NCBI RefSeq assembly: GCF_002917105.1
Contig: NZ_PQFZ01000007.1
Span: 199,762 to 263,761, forward strand
DNA length: 64,000 nucleotides
Source of the DNA: Allobosea psychrotolerans
Lineage (GTDB): Bacteria > Pseudomonadota > Alphaproteobacteria > Rhizobiales > Beijerinckiaceae
Direction: 5' to 3'
Shown: piece by piece, positions 1-6,952 of the stretch
How positions within the stretch are numbered: the first letter of the stretch is position 1
Layout: each line of letters opens with the position of its first letter
The notes under the pieces: generated by a model
Seen by the model: only the letters and a program-made list of their open reading frames with translations
What the model was told of the DNA's origin: nothing
Database searches by the model: none
Program-made: the position numbers and the translations under genes

Positions 1-783
1 GGAGCGATCCATTCGCCAGCCATCCTGCAGCGCTCCGGCATCGGCCCGGCCGCGCTCTCGGCTTCGCTCGGCATCCCCGTCATCGCCGATCTGCCGGTCG
101 GTGAGAACCTGCTCGACCACCCGATCATGCCGCTGTTCCTGCGCCTCAGGGAGACCGCGATGGTCGACACGCCGATGCACCGCCACACCAATTGCTGCCT
201 GCGCTACGGCTCGGGCCTCGGCGGCGCGGGCGAGAACGACATGATCGTGATCGCCGGCAACCTCGCCTCCTTCGGCGGCGGCGACCTGACGCTCGGGCGG
301 CTCGCCGTCTCCGTCTACCAGGCCTTCAGCCAGGGCAGCGTCCGCATCACCACGACGGATCCGGGCATCGACCCGCAGGTCGATGAGCGCATGCTCTCCG
401 ACGAGCGCGACCTGATCCGCATGCGCGACGGCGTGCGCCGGGCCGAAGCGCTGGCTGCGACGGAGGCGGTGAGGACAATCGCCTCGCGCGTCGAATACGG
501 GCTGTCGGGCCGCTCGATCGATGAGCCGTTCGATGGGGCGGAACTCGACGCCTGGCTGTTCGAGGAATGCTCGGACGCGCAGCACGCCAGCGGCACCTGC
601 CGGATGGGTGCGGCGGACGATTCCCGCAGCGTCGTCGATCCGCATTGCCGCGTCATCGGCTGCACGGGCCTGAGGGTGATCGATGCCTCGATCATGCCGG
701 AGGTGGTGCGCGCCAACACGCATCTGAGCACGGTGATGATCGCCGAGAAGATGGCAGCCGAGATCGGTGGCGGCGGACGTTGA
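1..783 (+). CDS. GMC-family FAD oxidoreductase, C-terminal part
   Basis: The reading frame is open from the first base, so the gene starts upstream of the window and only the last 260 residues are seen. Residues 1-15 match the second GMC signature (GAIHSPAILQRSGIG). Near the end are HASGTCRMG, with the likely active-site His, and RANTHLSTVMIAE, with the conserved second catalytic Asn/His region and FAD-binding Met/Ala. GMC enzymes oxidise alcohols (choline, long-chain or polyethylene-glycol alcohols) using FAD in the cytoplasm. The substrate cannot be read from this fragment. The next gene, an APH-type kinase, follows on the same strand after about 50 bp, so the two are probably co-transcribed. 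Family certain, substrate unknown. Confidence 0.93.
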   Translation, partial: GAIHSPAILQRSGIGPAALSASLGIPVIADLPVGENLLDHPIMPLFLRLRETAMVDTPMHRHTNCCLRYGSGLGGAGENDMIVIAGNLASFGGGDLTLGRLAVSVYQAFSQGSVRITTTDPGIDPQVDERMLSDERDLIRMRDGVRRAEALAATEAVRTIASRVEYGLSGRSIDEPFDGAELDAWLFEECSDAQHASGTCRMGAADDSRSVVDPHCRVIGCTGLRVIDASIMPEVVRANTHLSTVMIAEKMAAEIGGGGR

Positions 784-833
784 AATCCGGTCTTGCGCCG
801 ATCGTCGCGTTGACCTGCCCCTCCGGCCTCACG

Positions 834-1931
834 ATGATGCCGGGCATGACGACCGGCCCAACCTCGGCAACCCTGGAATTCGATCCCGCCCGGCTCGACG
901 CCTTCCTGCGCTCCGCCCTGCCCGGCCGGACCGGCGGCGCGATGATGTTGGAGCGGATCAGCGGCGGCCAGTCGAACCCGACCTTCTTCCTGTCCTATCC
1001 GGATGCCGGCACGCGACTGGTGCTGCGCAAGAAGCCGCCGGGGCCATTGCTGCCCTCGGCCCATGCGGTCGAGCGCGAATACCGCATCCTCAAGGCGCTG
1101 GCGGGCTCGGCCGTGCCGGTGCCGCCGGTGCTGCTCCTGCATGAGCAGGATGATGTCGTCGGCACGCCCTTCTATCTGATGGAACGGCTGGAGGGCCGCG
1201 TCTTCCACGACACCGCCCTGCCCGGCGTTTCCAGCGATGATCGCCGCGCCATGTATTTCGCCATGGCAGAGACGCTGGCCGCGCTGCACGCCTTCGACTG
1301 GCAGGCGGCCGGGCTCGCCGATTTCGGCAAGCCCGGAAACTATTATGCCCGCCAGCTCCGGCGCTGGGGCGGGCAATGGCGCGAGACCAAGACGCGGCCC
1401 ATCCCGGCGATCGACCGCGCGATCGACTGGCTGAGCGCGCATCTCGACGAGAGCGCGGAGACGACGATCGTCCATGGCGATTTCCGGCTCGGCAATCTGA
1501 TGTTCGCGCCCGACGCGCCGCGGATCGTCGCCGTGCTCGACTGGGAACTCGCGACGCTCGGGCACCCGCTCTCGGACGTCGCCTTCTCCTGCCTGCCCTG
1601 GCATTCGACGCCGGCGATGTATGCCGGCTTCGTCGGGCTCGACCGCGCGGCGCTCGGCATCCCGACGCAGGCCGAATATCTCGAGCGCTATTGCGCCGCC
1701 GCCGGACGCGCCAGCGGGCCCGGGCGCTTCCACATCGCCTTCTCGCTGTTCCGTTTCGCCGTCATTCTCGACGGCATCGCGGCGCGCGCCAAATCGGGCA
1801 ATGCGGCAGCGGAAAATGCGGTCGCGGTCGGCGCGATGGCGGAGAGTTTCGCGCTGCGGGCCGACGCCGTGATCAACGACAAAAACAGTGAGACAGTGCA
1901 GGAGAAAACGCGGGGAACCCCTCTCCTGTAA
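834..1931 (+). CDS. APH-family phosphotransferase, LvaA/ACAD10-type kinase
   Basis: A 365-residue protein of the aminoglycoside-phosphotransferase fold. The catalytic motif IVHGDFRLGNLMF and the metal-binding VAVLDWELATLGHPLSD are intact, as is the N-terminal nucleotide-binding part (GGQSNPTFFL, LVLRKKPPG). This subgroup is found next to, or fused with, acyl-CoA dehydrogenases: LvaA in the levulinate pathway phosphorylates 4-hydroxyacyl-CoA, and ACAD10/11 are the fused counterparts. The next gene here is an acyl-CoA dehydrogenase, which favours that role over antibiotic resistance. ATG codons at 834, 837 and 846 are all possible starts; none has a strong ribosome site. The last residues (RGTPLL) and the stop codon are encoded by an intergenic hairpin, so the C-terminus seems to have been rewritten by the repeat. 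Substrate is inferred only. Confidence 0.88.
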   Translation: MMPGMTTGPTSATLEFDPARLDAFLRSALPGRTGGAMMLERISGGQSNPTFFLSYPDAGTRLVLRKKPPGPLLPSAHAVEREYRILKALAGSAVPVPPVLLLHEQDDVVGTPFYLMERLEGRVFHDTALPGVSSDDRRAMYFAMAETLAALHAFDWQAAGLADFGKPGNYYARQLRRWGGQWRETKTRPIPAIDRAIDWLSAHLDESAETTIVHGDFRLGNLMFAPDAPRIVAVLDWELATLGHPLSDVAFSCLPWHSTPAMYAGFVGLDRAALGIPTQAEYLERYCAAAGRASGPGRFHIAFSLFRFAVILDGIAARAKSGNAAAENAVAVGAMAESFALRADAVINDKNSETVQEKTRGTPLL

Positions 1932-2120
1932 GGAGAGGGGCAGGGGTGAGGTGTCGGCCGTCGGACCAGTTGCATGACGGCCTTGCCGTCATTGCGAGCG
2001 TAGCGAAGCAATCCAGGAGGGCTCGCTCTACGTCCTCTGGATTGCTTCGCTACGCTCGCAATGACGAGGGAGCAGCCGTCAGGGCACGGCCTAAGCGTCC
2101 AACGGCCGACGCCTCACCCT
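1918..2120. repeat. nested inverted repeats at the kinase 3' end
   Basis: A 9-bp perfect hairpin (1918-1926 with 1932-1940) holds the kinase stop codon TAA in its loop. A second, imperfect inverted pair (about 1944-1967 with 2098-2120, core GTCGGCCGTCGGAC against GTCCAACGGCCGAC) encloses the 29-bp-armed palindrome at 1988-2065. The whole stretch between the kinase and the acyl-CoA dehydrogenase is therefore a nested palindrome with no coding content that I can support. It could fold in mRNA and separate expression of the two genes. Confidence 0.75.
1988..2065. repeat. REP-like palindrome, copy A
   Basis: Perfect 29-bp arms (1988-2016 and 2037-2065) around a 20-bp loop. The arms begin GTCATTGCGAGCGTAGCGAA. 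The same element recurs at 14802-14879 and 18139-18252. This is the best-preserved copy. Confidence 0.9.
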
Positions 2121-2198
2121 GCCCTCTCCCTCCGGGAGAGAGTTCCCCGCGCCTCGCCTTCTCTCGGTCGAGTAAGTACAGGCAAACGAGGAAGCACC

Positions 2199-3473
2199 AT
2201 GGATTTCGCTTATTCCGCCAAGGTAGAGGAGCTGCGCACGCGGCTCCAGGATTTCATGGATGCCCATGTCCAGCCGGCCGATGCCGCCTGGAAGCATGAG
2301 GTCGAGGCCGGGCGTTATCCCATGGCGCTGATCGACGGCTTGAAGGCCAAGGCCAAGACTGCGGGCCTGTGGAACCTGTTCCTGCCCGCCTTGAAGCCGG
2401 ATGAGCCCGGCACGAGGCTGAGCAATCTCGAATATGCGCCGCTCGCCGAGATCATGGGGCGGATCTACTGGTCCTCGGAGGTGTTCAACTGCAACGCACC
2501 CGACACCGGGAACATGGAAATCCTGCATATGTTCGCAACGGCGGAGCAGCGCCAGCGCTGGCTCGTGCCGCTGATGAATGGCGAGATCCGCTCCTGCGTC
2601 GGCATCACCGAGCCCGGCGTCGCCTCATCGGACCCGACCAATTTGCAGACCACGATCATCCGCGACGGCGACGATTACGTCATCACCGGCCGGAAATGGT
2701 GGACGACCGGGGCGCTGCACCCCAACGTCAAATTCTGCATCGTGATGGGGCTCTCCGATACGCGCCCCGAGGCCGATCCGCATAAGCGCCATTCGATGGT
2801 GATCGTGCCGATGGATGCGCCCGGCCTCACCGTGATGCGCAACCTGCCGCTGCTGAACCATTTCTCGCCGGAGGGGCACACCGAGACCGATTTTGCCCAA
2901 GTCCGCGTGCCCGCCGCCAATATCCTGGGCGAGGAAGGCGCGGGCTTCGCGCTGGCGCAGGCGCGGCTCGGCCCGGGGCGCATCCACCATTGCATGCGCT
3001 CGATCGGCCAATGCGAGGTCGCGCTCGAACTGATGATCGAGCGGGCGCTGCAGCGAAAAGCCTTCAGCCGCCAGCTCGCCGACTATGCCAATGTCCAGGA
3101 CTGGATCGCGGAAGGGCGCATGGAGATCGACCAGGCCCGGCTGCTCTGCCTGCGCGCCGCCTGGATGATGGACACTCATGGCAACAAGGCCGCGCGTGTC
3201 GAGGTCTCCGCCATCAAGGTCGCCGCGACCCGGCTCCAGACCCGGATCGCCGACCGCGCCATGCAGATCTTTGGCGCCGGCGGGCTCTCCAACGATACGC
3301 CGCTGGCCTTCATCTACTCCTGGGGCCGGGCGCTGCGCTTCATCGACGGCCCCGACGAGGTGCATCTGCGCACCATCGCCGGCGCCGAAATCAGGAAGCG
3401 CCAGGGCGCCAACCGCTCGACCTTCGCCGAGCAGGGCGTCAAGGCGCCCTATCAGAAGCCTGCCGTCGAATAG
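2199..3473 (+). CDS. acyl-CoA dehydrogenase, LvaC/ACAD11-like
   Basis: A 424-residue acyl-CoA dehydrogenase. Visible family motifs are CVGITEPGVASSDPTN (FAD/substrate loop), the ITGRKWWTTGA segment, FALAQARLGPGRIHHCMR, and the C-terminal MQIFGAGGLSNDTPLA with the FAD adenine contacts. ATG 2199 is chosen because the protein then starts at MDFAYSAKVEELR, the normal N-terminus, and the upstream sequence is repeat DNA. Acyl-CoA dehydrogenases oxidise acyl-CoA thioesters at the alpha-beta bond with electron-transferring flavoprotein as acceptor. The WWTTGA segment and long N-terminal helix are typical of the ACAD10/11 and LvaC branch, whose members act on 4-phosphorylated acyl-CoA made by the partner kinase. 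That function is inferred from the adjacent kinase. Confidence 0.92.
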   Translation: MDFAYSAKVEELRTRLQDFMDAHVQPADAAWKHEVEAGRYPMALIDGLKAKAKTAGLWNLFLPALKPDEPGTRLSNLEYAPLAEIMGRIYWSSEVFNCNAPDTGNMEILHMFATAEQRQRWLVPLMNGEIRSCVGITEPGVASSDPTNLQTTIIRDGDDYVITGRKWWTTGALHPNVKFCIVMGLSDTRPEADPHKRHSMVIVPMDAPGLTVMRNLPLLNHFSPEGHTETDFAQVRVPAANILGEEGAGFALAQARLGPGRIHHCMRSIGQCEVALELMIERALQRKAFSRQLADYANVQDWIAEGRMEIDQARLLCLRAAWMMDTHGNKAARVEVSAIKVAATRLQTRIADRAMQIFGAGGLSNDTPLAFIYSWGRALRFIDGPDEVHLRTIAGAEIRKRQGANRSTFAEQGVKAPYQKPAVE

Positions 3474-3488
3474 CCGCCGAGGCGAAGC

Positions 3489-3524
3489 TTGCGCCGGCTC
3501 GCGGCTTGTCTTATATTTCTGTCA
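3489..3524 (+). promoter_or_regulatory. predicted promoter giving a leaderless transcript
   Basis: TTGCGC at 3489-3494 and TATATT at 3512-3517 are separated by 17 bp, which would place the transcription start near 3524, the A of the regulator's ATG. No purine-rich ribosome site is present upstream of that ATG, which fits leaderless translation. Prediction from sequence only. Confidence 0.45.
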
Positions 3525-3534
3525 TGACAGAAAT
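3515..3534. promoter_or_regulatory. 20-bp perfect palindrome over the regulator start codon
   Basis: ATTTCTGTCATGACAGAAAT is a perfect palindrome whose central CATG contains the ATG start of the following MarR/GbsR-type gene. A further partial half-site (TTACAGA) lies just downstream. Dimeric winged-helix regulators bind such dyads, so it is a strong candidate for an autoregulatory operator overlapping the -10 region and start codon. Confidence 0.75.
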
Positions 3535-4081
3535 TACAGATACGAAAGAAGAACTCCCCGAACCGCTCGAGGCCTTCATCCTGCAATGGGGCGATCTCGG
3601 TGGACAGTGGGGCGTCAATCGCTCGATCAGCCAGATCCATGCCTTCCTCTATCTCGCCGAGCGGCCGCTGACTGCCGAGGACATCGCCGAGAGCCTCGAC
3701 ATGGCCCGTTCCAACGTCTCCAACTCGATCAAGGAATTGCTGGGCTGGAACCTGATCCGGCGCGTGCCGATGCGGCAGGACCGGCGCGACCATTTCGAGG
3801 CCGAGACCAATGTCTGGGAGATCGCGGCGCGCATCGCGGCTGGCCGCAAGCAGCGCGAGATCGACCCGGCGCTGACGGCGCTGCGCCATTGCGTCGAGAA
3901 GGCGGAACACGACCCGAAGGTCACTCCGGTCGCGCGGCAGCGCCTGCACGACATGCTGGAGTTCACCGCCGCGCTCGACCGCTGGTACGGGCAGATGCTG
4001 TCGATCCCGCAGGGCAAGCGCGACATGCTGATCCGGCTGGGATCAAAGATCGCCTCCTTCCTCCCCGGGGGAAAGAGCTGA
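3524..4081 (+). CDS. GbsR/MarR-type transcriptional regulator
   Basis: A 185-residue DNA-binding protein. Residues about 25-90 form a winged helix-turn-helix (SQIHAFLYLAERPLTAEDIA, then LDMARSNVSNSIKELLGWNL, wing RRVPMRQDRRDHFE), followed by helices for dimerisation. The FILQWGDLGGQWGVNRS opening is typical of GbsR-like members of the MarR superfamily. ATG 3524 lies in the middle of a perfect palindrome and has no ribosome site before it, so a leaderless mRNA under autorepression is plausible. It follows the acyl-CoA dehydrogenase by 50 bp and precedes the DUF4166 operon by about 25 bp, so it may control either side. The ligand is unknown. Confidence 0.87.
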   Translation: MTEITDTKEELPEPLEAFILQWGDLGGQWGVNRSISQIHAFLYLAERPLTAEDIAESLDMARSNVSNSIKELLGWNLIRRVPMRQDRRDHFEAETNVWEIAARIAAGRKQREIDPALTALRHCVEKAEHDPKVTPVARQRLHDMLEFTAALDRWYGQMLSIPQGKRDMLIRLGSKIASFLPGGKS

Positions 4082-4104
4082 AACGGGGTAGCCAGAGCCA
4101 CCCA

Positions 4105-4785
4105 ATGGAGCAAGCCGCGATGTCGGCTCATGCACACAGGCAGACACAAGAGCCCGCCGGGCCTGCCACGACGCCCGCCCTCACCGATCTGCGCTTCCGC
4201 GCCCTGCTGGGCAGCCGGTCATGGAACGAACTTCCAGCCGACGTCCAGCGCCGCTTCTCCAAGCGCTTGAGCGGCAACGCGGCTGCGACCTATGTCGGGC
4301 GGATCAGCGAGCTGCGCATGAACCGCGCCGGCCGCATCCTGTCCCAAGTCCTGCGCCTGATCGGCGCGCCCTTGCCGATCTGCCTCGATACCGACGTTGC
4401 CAGCGTCGTCACCGTGACCGAGGACGCCACCACCGGCGGCCAGGTCTGGACCCGGCTCTACGCCAAGCAGGCCGGCTTTCCGCAGGTCATCCATTCCGCC
4501 AAGCGCTTCTCGGGCCCGACCGGGCTGGAGGAGTATATCGGCTTCGGCATCGCGATGGCGCTGACGCTCCATGTCGAAGAGGGAACGCTGCTGTTCCGCA
4601 GCGCCGGCTACAACCTCCAGCTCGGCCGCTTCCGGCTGCCCTTGCCCGGCTGGCTCTCACCGGGCGCGCTGACCGTCAGCCATGCCGAGACCGGCCCCGG
4701 CGCCTTCGCCTTCACGCTGCATCTCGCCCACCCGCTCTTCGGCGAATTGCTTGATCAGACCGGGCAATACCGGGACCAGCATTGA
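4105..4785 (+). CDS. stand-alone DUF4166 protein
   Basis: A 226-residue protein (or 221 if ATG 4120 is used). From about residue 30 it matches the DUF4166 pattern: FRALLGSRSWNELPADVQRR, an internal beta-rich segment with TRLYAKQAGFPQVIHSAKRF, and YIGFGIAMALTLHVEEGTLL near the middle. No signal peptide or membrane segment is evident. The domain has no established activity. A second copy of the same domain forms the C-terminus of the dehydrogenase-like protein two genes downstream, so both probably act on related ligands in one pathway. The stop overlaps the next start (TGATG), which indicates translational coupling. Confidence 0.8.
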   Translation: MEQAAMSAHAHRQTQEPAGPATTPALTDLRFRALLGSRSWNELPADVQRRFSKRLSGNAAATYVGRISELRMNRAGRILSQVLRLIGAPLPICLDTDVASVVTVTEDATTGGQVWTRLYAKQAGFPQVIHSAKRFSGPTGLEEYIGFGIAMALTLHVEEGTLLFRSAGYNLQLGRFRLPLPGWLSPGALTVSHAETGPGAFAFTLHLAHPLFGELLDQTGQYRDQH

Positions 4786-5213
4786 TGAGCCGGCCTCCCG
4801 AGAACAGCCCACCGACCTGGCTCTATGACGGCGTCTGCGTGCTCTGCTCGGGCGGCGTGCGCTACGCACTGAAGCATGAGCGCGACAAGGCGATGCGCTT
4901 CGTCGCGATCCAGTCGCGCGAAGGGCGTGAACTGGCGCGCGCCCATGGCATCGACCCGGACGATCCCGAAAGCTTCCTATTCATCGAGAACGGCGTCAGC
5001 TTGCCGAAATCCGACGGCGTGCTCGCCTTGATCAGGCATCTCGGCGGGCCGGCACGGCTGCTGCTGATGGGGCAATTCCTGCCGCGCGCCCTGCGCGATT
5101 GGCTCTATGACCGTGTCGCGCGCAACCGCTATCGCCTGTTCGGCCGGAGGGCCTCCTGCGAGATGCCCGATCCGGCCCAGCGCCGACGCTTCAGCCTGCC
5201 CGAGGCATCATGA
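4785..5213 (+). CDS. DCC-family (DUF393) thiol-disulfide-type protein
   Basis: A 142-residue protein whose N-terminus carries the family signature YDGVCVLCSGGVRYAL, with the CxxC-like pair in the form CVLC after the conserved Asp. The remainder (RFVAIQSREGRELARAHGID, SFLFIENG, SDGVLALIRHLGG, then two hydrophobic helices LLLMGQFLPRALRDWLYDRV) is typical of DUF393. Family members are annotated as putative thiol-disulfide oxidoreductases; the reaction is not established. It overlaps the upstream DUF4166 gene by one base-sharing junction (TGATG) and the downstream dehydrogenase by ATGA, so all three are one operon. Confidence 0.85.
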   Translation: MSRPPENSPPTWLYDGVCVLCSGGVRYALKHERDKAMRFVAIQSREGRELARAHGIDPDDPESFLFIENGVSLPKSDGVLALIRHLGGPARLLLMGQFLPRALRDWLYDRVARNRYRLFGRRASCEMPDPAQRRRFSLPEAS

Positions 5214-6934
5214 CGACCAGACGCGTACTCCTGATCGGCGGAACCGGCGTCTTCGGGCAAAGGCTCGCCCGGCATATCGCCGGCATGGCCGGGCTCGACC
5301 TCACCATCACCTCGCGCAACGAGGCCAAAGCGCGCGCGCTCGCCGACAGCATCGCGACCGCCGCTACGACAACCATCCGAGGCATCGGCCTCGACCATCG
5401 GCGCGATCTCGATGCTGTTCTGGCCAAGCTCTCGCCCTGGCTGGTCATCGATGCCTCCGGGCCGTTCCAGGGCGCAAGCTACGACGTGCCGCGCGCCGCG
5501 CTGACGGCCGGCGCCCATATCGTCGATCTCGCAGATGCACGCGACTACATCCTCGGTTACGGCCCGGCGCTGGACGGCCTCGCCTGCGAGCGCGGGCTCG
5601 TCGCATTGGCGGGCGCGAGCTCGACTCCGGCCTTGTCCTGCGCTGCCGTGGCAGCGTTGACCGAAGGCTGGCGGCGCATCGACACGCTCGACATCACGAT
5701 CACGCCCGGCGGGCGCAGCGAAGTCGGCGAGGCGGTCATCGCCGCGATCCTGAGCTATGCCGGCAGGCCAATCCCGATCTGGCGCGAAGGCGAGCTCCAG
5801 GACGCGCATGGCTGGATCGATGGGCGGCGCGTCGTGATGCCGGGTCTCGGCTCGCGACGGGTCGCGGCCGTCGAGACGGTCGATGCGCAATGGCTGGGCC
5901 CGAAGCTCGCTGTGCGCTCGCGCGTCGCTTTCCAGGCCGGCCTCGAATCGCCGATCGAGCAGTTCGGCATCGGCATGCTGGCCCGATTGCGCAAGCGCGG
6001 CTGGCTCGGCGACTTGAAGCCCTTGATCCCCGCCTTGCTGGCGGGGCGCAAGCTGACGCGGCTCCCGACATCCGATCGCGGCGGCATGCTGGTCGAGGCG
6101 ACGGGGCTCGATGCGAACGGCGAATTGCGGACAGCGCGCTGGTCCCTGCTGGCCGAGCGGGGCGACGGGCCGCATGTCCCGACGCTGCCCGCAGCGGCCG
6201 CATTGCGCGCCTTGCTCGCAGGGCAGATCGCGCCCGGAGCGCGGCCGGCGGCAGGCGCGCTGACGCTCGCCGCCATCGAGGCCGAAATGACGCCCTATGC
6301 GATCAGCACGCAGAGCGAGACGACACGTCATGGCGAAGCGGTCTTCGAGGCCGCTCTCGGTCAGGCCGCCTTCAAAGCGCTGGCCGCGCCACTCAAAACC
6401 TTGCATGGCAGGGACGGCCCGCCGGTCTGGCATGGCCGTTCCGAGATCGAGACCGGCAACGGCTTCATCGCGCAGTTGCTGCGCAAGATCATCGGCTTGC
6501 CGCCTGCCGGCCGCGACATCCCGCTCACCTTCTCCATCGAGCGCATCGCCTCCTCCTCCGGCCCTGCCGAGATCTGGACGCGAAACTTCGGCGGGGTGCG
6601 GTTCTCATCGCGGCTCTCGACGCGTGCCGGAGGCGAACTCTGGGAAGCGTTCGGGCCTCTCTCCTTCGGGGTGGGCCTTGCCGTAGCCGGCGACGGCCTC
6701 GAACTTCCGGTCGCGACGATGCGGTGCCTGGGCCTGCCCCTGCCGTCATTCCTGCAACCGAAGTCGCAAGCGCGGGAATATGCCGACGCGGAGGGGCGCT
6801 TCCACTTCGACGTAAAGCTGACGCTGCCCGTCATCGGCCTGCTGACGCATTACAAGGGCTGGCTGGTGCCCGCCGGCGGCGCAGACGAGGCACGTCCGGA
6901 AAGCGCGCCCGCCGCTTCGCATCCGGCGGGCTGA
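5210..6934 (+). CDS. saccharopine-dehydrogenase-like protein fused to DUF4166
   Basis: A 574-residue two-domain protein. Residues 5-130 form a Rossmann fold (VLLIGGTGVFGQRLARHI, then LTITSRNEAKARALAD and VIDASGPFQGASYDVPRAAL) like the NAD(P)-binding part of saccharopine dehydrogenase-related proteins, continued by a catalytic-like region to about 370. From about residue 390 there is a DUF4166 domain (FKALAAPLKTLHGRDGPPVW, GNGFIAQLLRKIIGLPP, ELWEAFGPLSFGVGL). The gene overlaps the DCC gene by ATGA. The operon therefore encodes DUF4166 twice, once alone and once fused. A redox reaction on a small or lipid-like molecule is a guess; no substrate is known. Confidence 0.85.
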   Translation: MTTRRVLLIGGTGVFGQRLARHIAGMAGLDLTITSRNEAKARALADSIATAATTTIRGIGLDHRRDLDAVLAKLSPWLVIDASGPFQGASYDVPRAALTAGAHIVDLADARDYILGYGPALDGLACERGLVALAGASSTPALSCAAVAALTEGWRRIDTLDITITPGGRSEVGEAVIAAILSYAGRPIPIWREGELQDAHGWIDGRRVVMPGLGSRRVAAVETVDAQWLGPKLAVRSRVAFQAGLESPIEQFGIGMLARLRKRGWLGDLKPLIPALLAGRKLTRLPTSDRGGMLVEATGLDANGELRTARWSLLAERGDGPHVPTLPAAAALRALLAGQIAPGARPAAGALTLAAIEAEMTPYAISTQSETTRHGEAVFEAALGQAAFKALAAPLKTLHGRDGPPVWHGRSEIETGNGFIAQLLRKIIGLPPAGRDIPLTFSIERIASSSGPAEIWTRNFGGVRFSSRLSTRAGGELWEAFGPLSFGVGLAVAGDGLELPVATMRCLGLPLPSFLQPKSQAREYADAEGRFHFDVKLTLPVIGLLTHYKGWLVPAGGADEARPESAPAASHPAG

Positions 6935-6952
6935 TAGCGCGGGCCTCCGCTC

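Noticed and set aside
834..1931. APH-family gene as an aminoglycoside resistance gene
   Set aside because: Its motifs and the adjacent acyl-CoA dehydrogenase fit the LvaA/ACAD10 branch, not aminoglycoside kinases.
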